A stretch of 58,748 nucleotides of DNA from GCA-016700035 sp964454845 (GTDB lineage Bacteria > Patescibacteriota > Saccharimonadia > CAILAD01 > GCA-016700035). Position numbers and translations under genes: made by a program. The stretch lies in the NCBI GenBank assembly GCA_964454845.1, contig CAYVVS010000004.1, positions 1 through 58,748 of the forward strand, given 5' to 3'. Under the pieces are notes generated by a model, which was not told the DNA's origin, searched no databases, and saw only the letters and a program-made list of their open reading frames with translations. Each line of letters opens with the position of its first letter. Position 1 is the first letter of the stretch. Positions 7,387 to 15,596 of the stretch are shown here, in pieces.

Positions 7387-8187
7387 ATGAAGAATCAACG
7401 ACGCACCTATACCTTGGCTACAAAAGTTTACGGAAACACAGGTAAGCCACAGGTGGTACTATTACATGGCATCGCTACAAGTTCGATTATTTGGCGGGAT
7501 ACCGTCCGTCTTTTGAGTCGACATTACCAGGTGGTGACGGTTGATTTGTTGGGGCATGGGAAAAGCCCCAAGCCAGACGATGTTACATATACTACTGAAC
7601 TGCACGCCGACACTATTGTACACACCCTAAAGGCTCAGGGACTGAGTACAGAAAGTGTGTTTGTCGGGTTTTCTATCGGCGCCCTCATCGCTGCAAAGCT
7701 AGCAACAAAATACCCAGACCTCGTTGACTCCGTTGTACTCATCGCGCCACCCGTATATGCCACCAAAACGACTGAAAAACGCCGAGTTATTGATTCTGCC
7801 TATCGTAGGGCATATTCATATATAGGGCGACTCCCTAGAGCCCAATCGCTCAAAACTCTAGAAAAAATCCAACAAAACATGCCGCGCTTGATCGGTAAAA
7901 ATGTATTTAATGAGCATACCTGGTATCCAATTATGAGCTCTTTGAAATACACGGTGCAAAACCAATCAATTCATGCAGATATCGCAAAAATTAACCCCGA
8001 AGTCCCCATAACTATCTTGTATGGCTCGTTCGATCATCTTGTTATTAGTAAACGCGTACAGCAACTTACGCGCTTAAACCCAAAGGTGAGCGTTAAAAGA
8101 GTACATGCTCCACACGGGATTACACAAAGCTACTCACAAAATATTTCAAAGCTACTTTTTAATACCAGATTCACTCAGCCGATCTGA
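7387..8187 (+). CDS. Alpha/beta-fold hydrolase
   Basis: A 266-residue soluble hydrolase. Seen: oxyanion motif LLHGIATSSIIW, nucleophile elbow GFSIGA (Ser), acid region YGSFDHLV and terminal His in APHGITQ. The second block VTVDLLGHGKSPKPD is typical of the esterase/haloperoxidase-like group. The substrate is unknown. A short non-coding stretch (7230-7386) without other features precedes it, with TATATA just before the ATG. Confidence 0.85.
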   Translation: MKNQRRTYTLATKVYGNTGKPQVVLLHGIATSSIIWRDTVRLLSRHYQVVTVDLLGHGKSPKPDDVTYTTELHADTIVHTLKAQGLSTESVFVGFSIGALIAAKLATKYPDLVDSVVLIAPPVYATKTTEKRRVIDSAYRRAYSYIGRLPRAQSLKTLEKIQQNMPRLIGKNVFNEHTWYPIMSSLKYTVQNQSIHADIAKINPEVPITILYGSFDHLVISKRVQQLTRLNPKVSVKRVHAPHGITQSYSQNISKLLFNTRFTQPI

Positions 8188-8201
8188 TATACTTAAAGCA
8201 T

Positions 8202-8930
8202 ATGATTCAAGTAAACGACGTAACCAAAACCTATGGCAAGGGGGAAAATTTATTTACCGCCCTTTACAAAGTAAATTTAGAAATTCCTGACGGCGCCACG
8301 GCAGCCGTAATTGGTAAGTCCGGCTCTGGCAAATCTACACTTATGCATGTCGTAAGTGGTCTGGACCACGCTACAAGTGGGGAAGTAATTGTAAACGGTA
8401 AAAGTCTCCATGATATGAAGGCGCGTGAAATTGATAAGTTTCGGGCTACTGAGATGAGCTTTATTTTTCAAGCGTTCTTTATTGAAGCCAACCAAACATG
8501 CTACCAAAATGTCATGTTACCGCTCGAAATCGCTCGAGTTGGGCGTCGTGATCGTCGGAAGCACGTGCTTGAAGCCCTAAAGGCAGTTGGACTTGAAGAC
8601 AAAGTTGATAATTTAGCGGCCAATCTTTCTGGCGGGCAAAAGCAAAGACTGGCGATTGCTCGGGCAATCGTAAATAAGCCAAAGTTAATCTTTGCAGATG
8701 AACCAACTGGTAACCTGGACAGCTCAACTGGCGATGTGATTATCAAATTACTTTTTGATCTCAATAAAAAACTTGGTTGCACACTAGTTATTGTTACCCA
8801 TGACCAAGAGCTTGCAGAAAAATGTCAGCTGCAAATTCGCATGAAAGATGGTGAGATTCAAGAGGTTTCAGGTATGTCTAAGCTGAAAGAAAAGGCGAAG
8901 TCTCAACCCAGAAAAGGAGCGAAAAAATGA
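8202..8930 (+). CDS. ABC transporter ATP-binding protein, MacB/LolD type
   Basis: A 242-residue ATPase. Walker A GKSGSGKST, Q-loop IFQAFF, signature LSGGQ, Walker B LIFADEPTGNLD and H-loop VTHD are all present. The C terminus adds a lysine-rich tail. TATACT lies eight bases before the ATG, so the leader is at most about two bases. It pairs with the permease, whose ATG overlaps its stop by four bases. Such pairs drive mechanotransmission export of peptides, lipids or drugs rather than ordinary transport. Confidence 0.93.
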   Translation: MIQVNDVTKTYGKGENLFTALYKVNLEIPDGATAAVIGKSGSGKSTLMHVVSGLDHATSGEVIVNGKSLHDMKAREIDKFRATEMSFIFQAFFIEANQTCYQNVMLPLEIARVGRRDRRKHVLEALKAVGLEDKVDNLAANLSGGQKQRLAIARAIVNKPKLIFADEPTGNLDSSTGDVIIKLLFDLNKKLGCTLVIVTHDQELAEKCQLQIRMKDGEIQEVSGMSKLKEKAKSQPRKGAKK

Positions 8931-10300
8931 TTTTACAAGATCTAATAAGACGCTCGGGACGTAGCCTAAAAAGCGCAAAGGGTCGAACGGTACTCACGGC
9001 TTTAGCTATTGCGGTTGGAACGTTCGCGCTCACCCTAACACTTGCTGCCAGCAATGGTGCAACGGCTTTTGTGAACAAAGTCATATCAGAAAACTTTGAC
9101 CCAACCGAACTCATTGTAGCTGCGGATGAAAACGTCTTAGGACGTGCTGATACCTCCAAGCCCCAAGAATATGACCCAAGCTTTGGCACATCTACTTCTA
9201 ACGCTGGTGCCACCACGCAAGTTAAACGTATCACTGACGACGATATAGCCAAGATCAAGAGCGTAGAGGGTGTAGCTGCAGTGCGGGAAGATATTTCAGT
9301 AAACTTGCGCTATATTACCCGCGAAGGACAAAAGAAGTATGTAGCTACGGCGGCTGGCTATGACCCATTCCGCAAGACAGAGTTACTGGCTGGAGAAATT
9401 GTTGAACCCTTTACAGGCACCAATGTAATACTCCCCGAGGGATACATATCCGCGCTTGGATTTGAAAATGCCGAGGCTGCGATTGGCAAAAAAGTCACTA
9501 TTGCTATTCCTAAACCGGTAACACCCGCTCAACTTCAAGCACAGGCTACTAGCGGTGGGCTTACTGCAAACCCAGAGGAACTAGCCAAACTTTCCGAAGA
9601 AAATGTCACACTCGAAGATTTTACAGTAACCGCAGTGGCAAAAAAGCCAACTAGCACACAGCCTGGTACTGAGCTGTATCTCTTCATCCCGGCCGATGAG
9701 GCTCGTAGACTTAACGACCTCACAACCGAGGGTACCGCCAACTACCGCAAATATAACTTTATCTTTGTAAAAGTAGCTGATGGAGAAAATGAAGAAGTAC
9801 TAACAGCTACTCAGCAGCGAATTAAAGATCTCGGCTTCCAAGCTCAGAGCGTAAAGGAAACCCAAGAGTTCCTCACTAACATCATTGGGGTCTTACAGGG
9901 GATTGTTGCTGGTTTTGGCGCAATCGCTATTATTGCCTCGGTGTTTGGCATCATTAACACGATGTACATCTCCGTACTGCAGCGCACACGCGAGATTGGC
10001 TTGATGAAGGCCCTTGGTATGCGCAAACGAGATATCGGACGCCTCTTCAGATTCGAAGCTGCCTGGATTGGCTTTTTGGGCGGTATGCTTGGTTCGACTA
10101 TTGCCGTGCTCTTAGGTGCTGCAATTAACCCGGCTATCACCAAGCAGCTAGAACTGGGCGACAGTAGCTTGCTCATCTTCAAGCCGTTAGAAGTGGCAGT
10201 TCTAGTAATACTACTGATGCTGGTATCAATTGTTGCTGGCTGGCTGCCATCACGCAAAGCCGCTAAACTCGACCCAATCGAAGCACTTCGAACCGAGTAG
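8927..10300 (+). CDS. ABC transporter permease, MacB/FtsX family
   Basis: A 457-residue protein. It has one N-terminal TM (about residues 20-40), a large extracytoplasmic MacB-type core domain (residues ~45-310) and three C-terminal TMs of an FtsX domain (TREIGLMKALGMRKRDI is the conserved coupling segment). It is translationally coupled to the ATPase. No MacA-like adaptor gene is next to it, so the partner or substrate is unknown. Confidence 0.92.
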   Translation: MILQDLIRRSGRSLKSAKGRTVLTALAIAVGTFALTLTLAASNGATAFVNKVISENFDPTELIVAADENVLGRADTSKPQEYDPSFGTSTSNAGATTQVKRITDDDIAKIKSVEGVAAVREDISVNLRYITREGQKKYVATAAGYDPFRKTELLAGEIVEPFTGTNVILPEGYISALGFENAEAAIGKKVTIAIPKPVTPAQLQAQATSGGLTANPEELAKLSEENVTLEDFTVTAVAKKPTSTQPGTELYLFIPADEARRLNDLTTEGTANYRKYNFIFVKVADGENEEVLTATQQRIKDLGFQAQSVKETQEFLTNIIGVLQGIVAGFGAIAIIASVFGIINTMYISVLQRTREIGLMKALGMRKRDIGRLFRFEAAWIGFLGGMLGSTIAVLLGAAINPAITKQLELGDSSLLIFKPLEVAVLVILLMLVSIVAGWLPSRKAAKLDPIEALRTE

Positions 10301-10309
10301 CAGATGCGG

Positions 10310-10461
10310 TTGCACAGTTTCGGCATTTGTGTTACAATAGGTCTACTTAACAACTAGCTCTCTTAAAGAATATCGGGTCTTTCGTGTAATTTTCACCGCG
10401 CCTAAAGCGCCACTGCCTCGCTGTTCCAAAGCGAGGTAAATTACAGAAAGGCTCTTTTCTT
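10310..10461 (+). promoter_or_regulatory. Promoter and long structured leader of the DEAD-box gene
   Basis: TTGCAC (10310-10315), a 17-base spacer and TACAAT (10333-10338). The start near 10345 leaves a leader of about 117 bases. A hairpin CCTCGCT...AGCGAGG lies near 10413-10436, just before the ribosome site. Long leaders before cold-shock helicases are often control regions (inference). Confidence 0.65.
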
Positions 10462-11697
10462 TTGCAACAATCATCATTTCGTCGCCCAGGCGGCCCACGT
10501 CGTAGCTATTCATCACGTCCAGGTCGACCAAACAGCAGCCATAAGCCACGCTATGGCAGCGGTAAGCGTAAATCATCAAAAAATGGCAAGCAGTTTATTG
10601 ACCCCACTAAGTTTGTAAACGCCGCAACTAAGCCAGCCGAGCAAACTCCGTACGAATCAAAGCACACGTTTGCTGACTTCGGCTTCGTAAAAGACCTCCA
10701 GCGTAACCTAGATGAAAAGGGCTACACTGTACCAACTGCAATTCAGGATCAATCTATTCATGCCGCTATCGAAGGTAAAGATGTAATTGGCCTTGCTAAC
10801 ACTGGTACCGGTAAAACCGCTGCCTTTCTTCTGCCAATTATTCACCGCTTAAAAACCGATGAGCATAAGCAATCTGCCCTCATCATAGCGCCGACACGTG
10901 AGCTGGCCACGCAAATTGATGACGAATTCCGTACATTTGCACGTGGCATGAAGCTGTATTCGACTGTCTGCGTTGGCGGAATGAACATTCGTCCGCAAAT
11001 TCAGCAGCTCGCTCGACATCCACATCTCATTATCGGTACGCCGGGCCGCCTCAAGGACCTTCTAGACCAAAAAGCACTCAAGCTCTCGCATGTTAATTTC
11101 TTCGTACTCGATGAGGCTGATCGCATGCTAGATATGGGCTTCATGCCGGACCTAAAGGCGATTATGTCGTATCTCCCTGAAAAACGTCAGTCTCTCTGTT
11201 TTTCAGCAACTATCACCCCAGAAATCTCACGACTTCTCGACGGACTCCTGATCGACCCAGTTACCGTTTCAGTTCGCACCCAGGAAACAAGCGAGCATGT
11301 TGAGCAGAATGTAGTGAACTATGATTCAAAAGAAGATAAATTAGCTAAGTTGAACGAAATTATCGATAGCCCAGAATTTGAACGAATTCTCATTTTTGGT
11401 GAAACAAAGTTTGGCGTACAACGCCTAGCAGATACGCTATCTCGTTCTGGTAAGCGCGCCGAAGCTATTCATGGTAATAAATCCCAGCCGCAACGCCAGC
11501 GTAGCCTTAAGGCCTTTAAAGATGGCCGCGTGCATATCCTGGTAGCAACCGATGTCGCAGCTCGCGGACTTGATATCCCGAATGTAAATTTGGTTGTGAA
11601 CTACGATACTCCACAGACATATGATGACTACATCCACCGTATCGGCCGCACTGGCCGCGCTGGACAAGCTGGTCACGCGCTTACATTCGTAAACTAA
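10462..11697 (+). CDS. DEAD-box ATP-dependent RNA helicase, RhlE-like
   Basis: A 411-residue helicase. The basic N-terminal extension (residues 1-50: RPGGPRR, SRPGRP, KPRYGSGKRK) is RG/K-rich and probably binds RNA. The core has the Q motif, motif I ANTGTGKT, Ia PTRELA, Ib TPGR, II DEAD, III SAT, IV-VI with ARGLDIPNV and HRIGRTGRAG. No C-terminal RNA-binding domain follows. It starts at TTG after AGAAAGG. The long leader suggests cold-shock or RNA-level regulation, in line with the RRM gene at 13.3 kb. Confidence 0.93.
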   Translation: MQQSSFRRPGGPRRSYSSRPGRPNSSHKPRYGSGKRKSSKNGKQFIDPTKFVNAATKPAEQTPYESKHTFADFGFVKDLQRNLDEKGYTVPTAIQDQSIHAAIEGKDVIGLANTGTGKTAAFLLPIIHRLKTDEHKQSALIIAPTRELATQIDDEFRTFARGMKLYSTVCVGGMNIRPQIQQLARHPHLIIGTPGRLKDLLDQKALKLSHVNFFVLDEADRMLDMGFMPDLKAIMSYLPEKRQSLCFSATITPEISRLLDGLLIDPVTVSVRTQETSEHVEQNVVNYDSKEDKLAKLNEIIDSPEFERILIFGETKFGVQRLADTLSRSGKRAEAIHGNKSQPQRQRSLKAFKDGRVHILVATDVAARGLDIPNVNLVVNYDTPQTYDDYIHRIGRTGRAGQAGHALTFVN

Positions 11698-11774
11698 AAC
11701 TTCACTTTTTGTGAGATTCTTCACTGTTAGTTTTCAGTAAAATCCGCTAGTCTAGAGTTATAAGGAGATAGACT

Positions 11775-12014
11775 TTGCGGGTTGTACTGCGTCATGCTTG
11801 GCGCACCATTATTATTGTTGTCGGCTCTACACTAGTTCTTATTGGCCTTGCTATGCTCGTGCTTCCAGGCCCTGGTATTGTGGTAATAATCGCTGGGCTA
11901 GCTGTTCTTGCTCGAGAGTTTATTTGGGCACAAGGCCTGCTAGACAAGGCTCAAACAACAGCCAAGAAACAGTACGAACGTGTCGCCCAACGTAAATCTA
12001 AACCCGCCGAATAA
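11775..12014 (+). CDS. PGPGW-type small transmembrane protein
   Basis: A 79-residue protein with the marker sequence LPGPGIVVIIAGLAVLAREF, which matches the PGPGW/TIGR02611 putative transmembrane family found in Actinobacteria and relatives. Two TM helices are separated by the PGPG turn, and the C terminus is basic (KKQYERVAQRKSK). It starts at TTG after TAAGGAG. The function is unknown. Confidence 0.75.
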   Translation: MRVVLRHAWRTIIIVVGSTLVLIGLAMLVLPGPGIVVIIAGLAVLAREFIWAQGLLDKAQTTAKKQYERVAQRKSKPAE

Positions 12015-12098
12015 ACCTCCTAAGCTTTACAGGCTCCTATTACCCTGAGCATAATGAGAAAAAATAAAGCTCACGTAAGTAATAGTTAGGAGACTCGT

Positions 12099-12422
12099 AT
12101 GAAAAAAGTTACTATTCATCGTTTTAACGTTGGCTCAACTGCAAAAGTAATTGGTTTCTATCAAGCAATTATCGGGTTTGTAGTTGGCCTGTTTATTACA
12201 ATTGGTTCGGCTGCGCGAATATTCTCAGAAGACACCGGTTTTTTGCAGGCATTCGGTATCAGTGCAGCAGTTGCGGGCTTTGCAGTGATTATTTTTCCGG
12301 CCATTGCGTTTGTAGTCGGCTGGCTGCAAGGAGTTGTTTTGGCCTTTTTCCTCAACATCATTTTCCGAGAATCTAAGGGTCTGGAAATTGAAGTAAGCGA
12401 AGAAGCTATTAAGCGCGCGTAG
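12099..12422 (+). CDS. Two-TM small membrane protein, unknown
   Basis: A 107-residue protein with two hydrophobic segments (about 22-42 and 55-90) and a polar C terminus (ESKGLEIEVSEEAIKRA). The N terminus has a KKVTIHRFNVGSTAKVIGFY amphipathic part, somewhat like DUF3566 proteins, but I cannot assign it. TTAGGAG precedes the ATG. A bidirectional terminator follows. Confidence 0.65.
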   Translation: MKKVTIHRFNVGSTAKVIGFYQAIIGFVVGLFITIGSAARIFSEDTGFLQAFGISAAVAGFAVIIFPAIAFVVGWLQGVVLAFFLNIIFRESKGLEIEVSEEAIKRA

Positions 12423-12440
12423 TTCATATAAAAAACTTTT

Positions 12441-12469
12441 AAAAAGACATCCGTTGAGGATGTCTTTTT
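12441..12469. terminator. Bidirectional intrinsic terminator
   Basis: A 12-bp perfect stem AAAAAGACATCC/GGATGTCTTTTT with a 5-base loop. T runs on both strands serve the upstream + gene and the convergent DedA gene. Confidence 0.92.
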
Positions 12470-12472
12470 AAA

Positions 12473-13087
12473 TTACAGCTCTCTTTTATTGTAACCGCCG
12501 AGTCGACGCCATAGAAAATACACAATTGCACAAACAAGAGCGCCAAGTACGAGGTATGAAAGTGGTTTTACATGATTGGCAATGAGATAGTATTGATCAC
12601 CAAGTAAGTAACCACCAAGCACTAAAATAAGTGTCCAGGCGGCTGAGCCAAGAAATGATAAGAGAAAAAACGGGAGTGGCTTAATGCGATGCAAACCGGC
12701 TGGAACCGATATCAGCGAGCGCATTCCAGGAAGTAAGCGAGCAAAAAATACGGCAACCAAGCCATGCTTTTCAAACCACTTTTGAGATTTTGCGACATCT
12801 TTTTCTTTCAATCCCACCCATTTGCCGTGTCGCGCTACGAGGGCCTGCAATTTGTGTTCTTGTAAACTTCTACCCAACATGTAAAACACGGCTGCACCGG
12901 AAAGTGACCCCATAGTACCCGCTAAAACGACGCCAAAGACACTTAGTTCACCCTGAAATGCGGCATACCCAGCAAAGGGGAGAACAAGTTCGGACGGAAT
13001 TGGCGGAAAAATGGTCTCGATAAACATTATGAGAAAAATACCAACATATCCGAGTTGTGCAATGGCATGCGAAATTGCATCAATCAT
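12473..13087 (-). CDS. DedA/SNARE-associated family membrane protein
   Basis: A 204-residue polytopic protein. Signature parts: FIETIFPPIPSELVLPFAGY near residue 22, the long GxxxG-rich middle, and FFARLLPGMRSLISVPAGL with the conserved Arg pair. DedA proteins are undecaprenyl-phosphate or phospholipid scramblases/flippases affecting membrane potential and the wall. On the minus strand TAGTAT lies six bases before the ATG, so this mRNA also appears leaderless. Confidence 0.93.
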   Translation of the reverse strand: MIDAISHAIAQLGYVGIFLIMFIETIFPPIPSELVLPFAGYAAFQGELSVFGVVLAGTMGSLSGAAVFYMLGRSLQEHKLQALVARHGKWVGLKEKDVAKSQKWFEKHGLVAVFFARLLPGMRSLISVPAGLHRIKPLPFFLLSFLGSAAWTLILVLGGYLLGDQYYLIANHVKPLSYLVLGALVCAIVYFLWRRLGGYNKREL

Positions 13088-13163
13088 AAGGAGTATACTA
13101 TCAGTTTTAGGTACGAAAAACTATACAATACTCAATAATGTTCGCTTTATTTACGAAAAGCAG

Positions 13164-13307
13164 TATAATAGGAAGTATCTAGAAGCAGTACCGGAAACGG
13201 AACTGTCGACCGCAAAGCTTGATACTGCCCGAACTTCAGGCGACGCGGCTCTCATTCCAGAGGTAGAGTAGTAACGGGACTACCATATGGTAGTAAGTAG
13301 GAGATAT
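13164..13307 (+). promoter_or_regulatory. Promoter and structured leader of the RRM gene
   Basis: TATAAT at 13164-13169 is followed by a leader of about 130 bases. A 16-base perfect palindrome ACTACCATATGGTAGT (13279-13294) ends four bases before the TAGGAG ribosome site. It could mask or expose that site with temperature or by binding of the RRM protein itself (inference). Confidence 0.55.
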
Positions 13308-13568
13308 ATGGCAACTAAGCTATTTGTGGGGTCACTCCCATATTCAACCACTGACGAAGAACTTTCCGAAGCTTTTTCAGCAGTGGGAACAGTAGTAAGC
13401 GCAAAGGTAATTTTTGACCGCGACACCCAACGCTCTAAGGGCTTTGGTTTTGTCGAGATGAGCTCTGATGAAGAAGCTCAGTCGGCAGTTAAACAGCTCG
13501 ACGGTTCAGAAATGGACGGACGCCGCATCGTTGTAAACGAAGCTCGCCCAATGGCCCCACGCAACTAG
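13308..13568 (+). CDS. RRM-domain RNA-binding protein
   Basis: An 86-residue single RNA-recognition-motif protein. RNP2 is LFVGSL (residues 5-10) and RNP1 is KGFGFVEM, followed by the usual SAVKQLDGSEMDGRRIVVNEA end. Bacterial stand-alone RRMs of this type (cyanobacterial Rbp-like) are cold-induced and bind mRNA. The ATG at 13308 is set by TAGGAG five bases upstream. The long leader with a palindrome beside the ribosome site suggests post-transcriptional control. Confidence 0.92.
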   Translation: MATKLFVGSLPYSTTDEELSEAFSAVGTVVSAKVIFDRDTQRSKGFGFVEMSSDEEAQSAVKQLDGSEMDGRRIVVNEARPMAPRN

Positions 13569-13590
13569 CACTTTTGTAACAGAAAGTTGA

Positions 13591-13630
13591 ATACCAAAAA
13601 TGTCACTCATTCGAGTGGCATTTTTGGTAT
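13591..13630. terminator. Long bidirectional terminator hairpin
   Basis: An 18-bp stem (13591-13608 with 13613-13630) has a single internal G-T mismatch. A and T runs inside the stem give U tracts on both strands. Confidence 0.85.
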
Positions 13631-13665
13631 GAGACGTGCTGCGGGTTTCTTGCTACAATAGAAGC

Positions 13666-14376
13666 ATGACAGGTTTCACTGAAGGCAGGGGTGAATTCCC
13701 AACTGAGTTGATTTTTATTCGGCATGGTCTCTCCGAATTAAATGTACGCCTAGCTATTGCCAAGGCCCGCCACGAAACCAGTAGGGTACTACTAGATCAA
13801 ATTCGAGATGCCGACGTGCCACTCACAAAGATCGGTCGCGAACAAGCCCAGCATACTGGTCACGCGTTAGCTCAGCATTATCACAAGATCGATAAGGCCT
13901 ATGTGAGTCCCGCCCTCAGAACACGCGACACGTTCTTAGGGATTCAGGAAAGCGTTGGCTACCACATCCCGTTCCAGATTGAAGATCGCATCCGCGAACG
14001 CGAGTTTGGCGTGTTTGGTCAAATGACAAGCTACGGGATAGAGAAGCATTATCCTGTTGAGGCAGCGCGCTTGAAGCTTGAAGGTGGCTATTATTATCGA
14101 CCACTCGGTGGCGAGTCCTATCCAGATATGGGTGATAGGCTACATAGCTTCTTGCATTCGCTGTACCGACATCAAGTAGGAAAAAGAATCTTGGTTGTGA
14201 CCCACGCCGATGTCGTGCAGATGGCACGTAAAATCCTTGAAAAGCTATCTGAGGCACAGCTATTAGAGCTCAACGAGACCGATGATGTGTTAAACTGCAG
14301 TGTAACGCAGTATGCGTATGATGCTGATATAAACTACTTGCGCCTAGTGCGCTATAACGAGGTGTATTACCGATGA
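13666..14376 (+). CDS. Histidine phosphatase superfamily protein (phosphoglycerate mutase-like)
   Basis: A 236-residue protein. The catalytic RHG is in IFIRHGLSELN and the second His in VTHADVVQ. The acid/base Glu lies in REREFGVFGQM, and SPALRTRDT supplies the conserved Arg. The family covers phosphatases and mutases; the substrate is not clear, and length and divergence argue against a glycolytic mutase. TACAAT (13654-13659) sits six bases before the ATG, so the mRNA is leaderless. The exonuclease gene overlaps its end by four bases. Confidence 0.88.
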   Translation: MTGFTEGRGEFPTELIFIRHGLSELNVRLAIAKARHETSRVLLDQIRDADVPLTKIGREQAQHTGHALAQHYHKIDKAYVSPALRTRDTFLGIQESVGYHIPFQIEDRIREREFGVFGQMTSYGIEKHYPVEAARLKLEGGYYYRPLGGESYPDMGDRLHSFLHSLYRHQVGKRILVVTHADVVQMARKILEKLSEAQLLELNETDDVLNCSVTQYAYDADINYLRLVRYNEVYYR

Positions 14377-15095
14377 ACAAGAAAAAACTCGTCTTTGATA
14401 TTGAGATGGTAGGTGAAGATTTTGATGCGATGGACACATTGACGCAGCAAGATCTAATGAAGAGCCTACCAGATGCAAAGGTGGATCAAAAAAAGTATGA
14501 CTCAGAATTTGAGGAGCTGAAGCGTAAGTTAGTATTTTCACCGCTCACTGGAAAAGTGATTGCTATTGGCGTCTATAATCCAGATGACGGGAAGGGTGCC
14601 GTCTACTACGATGCCGGCGAAACCAAGCCTGAAGACACTGAAATAGACGACATAAAATATGTTGCCATGACCGAACCAGAGATGCTTACAAAGTTTTGGG
14701 CGCTAGCAGAGGTCCACGACGAATTCATTAGCTTTTTTGGTCGCCGCAGCGATGTTCCATACCTCATGATCCGCTCTGCCATCCATGGCATTCGTCCAAC
14801 TCGCGATCTTACATCGAACCGTTACAACAATCTCGGAGCGCCAACCGCTACGCACTATGATCTGGCTGAGCTCTTAAGCTTTAACGGACTTGCTATGTAT
14901 CGAGGTTCGCTACATAGATGGTGTCGAGCCTTCAATATTGATACACCAAAAACTGATGAAATGGCTGGAGATAAAGTCGGCCAGGCTTATCTAGACGGCA
15001 AATACTTGGAAATTGCACAGTACAACGCCCTCGATATTATTGCGACAGCAAAGCTCTATGATCACTGGGAACGCTACTTTAAGCCGCGCTCGTAA
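14373..15095 (+). CDS. Predicted 3'-5' exonuclease related to the PolB exonuclease domain
   Basis: A 240-residue RNase H-fold protein. Exo I is FDIEM (Asp8, Glu10), exo II lies around HDEFISFFGRRSDVPYL, and exo III is QYNALDIIATAKLY. The extra HYDLAELLSF is typical of the stand-alone PolB-like exonucleases (PF10108). No polymerase domain is attached. It is coupled by ATGA to the phosphatase gene. A role in DNA repair is inferred from the family only. Confidence 0.8.
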   Translation: MNKKKLVFDIEMVGEDFDAMDTLTQQDLMKSLPDAKVDQKKYDSEFEELKRKLVFSPLTGKVIAIGVYNPDDGKGAVYYDAGETKPEDTEIDDIKYVAMTEPEMLTKFWALAEVHDEFISFFGRRSDVPYLMIRSAIHGIRPTRDLTSNRYNNLGAPTATHYDLAELLSFNGLAMYRGSLHRWCRAFNIDTPKTDEMAGDKVGQAYLDGKYLEIAQYNALDIIATAKLYDHWERYFKPRS

Positions 15096-15108
15096 AAAGG
15101 AGGAAAGT

Positions 15109-15573
15109 ATGGAAATCGGATCGAAAGCACCAGATTTTTCACTTCAGGATCAAAATGGCGAGACTCACAACTTAGAAGACCTTAAGGGCAAACATACCCT
15201 CATCTACTTTTATCCAAAAGATGATACGCCAGGGTGCACGACTCAAGCCTGCTCCTTACGCGACAGTATTGAGGATTTACGAGCTGATGGCGTCGAGGTA
15301 CTTGGCGTTTCTGCAGACTCCGTAGATAGCCATAAAAAATTCGCCGAAAAATATAGTCTTCCGTTTCCGGTACTTTCGAACCCCGAGAAAGACATGATCG
15401 AGACCTACGGCGCCTGGGGTGAGCGTTCAATGTATGGTCGCAAGTTCATGGGGGTTATTCGTTCGGCCGTGCTCATTGGCCCCGAGCTCACAATAGAAGC
15501 ACATTGGCCAAAAATCCAACCTCTTAAGACCGTTCCAGCAGTTCGAGAGTGGATACAGACCCACGAACACTAA
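15109..15573 (+). CDS. bcp: Peroxiredoxin of the Bcp/PrxQ type
   Basis: A 154-residue thiol peroxidase. The peroxidatic Cys43 is in TPGCTTQAC, and Cys48, five residues on, is the resolving Cys of atypical two-Cys PrxQ. DFSLQDQNG and VLGVSADSVDSHKKFAEKY are canonical. AAAGGAGG precedes the ATG by five bases. It is probably recycled by thioredoxin or glutaredoxin. Confidence 0.95.
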   Translation: MEIGSKAPDFSLQDQNGETHNLEDLKGKHTLIYFYPKDDTPGCTTQACSLRDSIEDLRADGVEVLGVSADSVDSHKKFAEKYSLPFPVLSNPEKDMIETYGAWGERSMYGRKFMGVIRSAVLIGPELTIEAHWPKIQPLKTVPAVREWIQTHEH

Positions 15574-15596
15574 AGTCCATCTGATATACTAGGAAT

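Noticed and set aside
13011..13271. 86-codon + strand frame before the RRM gene
   Set aside because: It overlaps dedA antisense and the RRM leader, has no ribosome site, and the encoded sequence lacks domain character.
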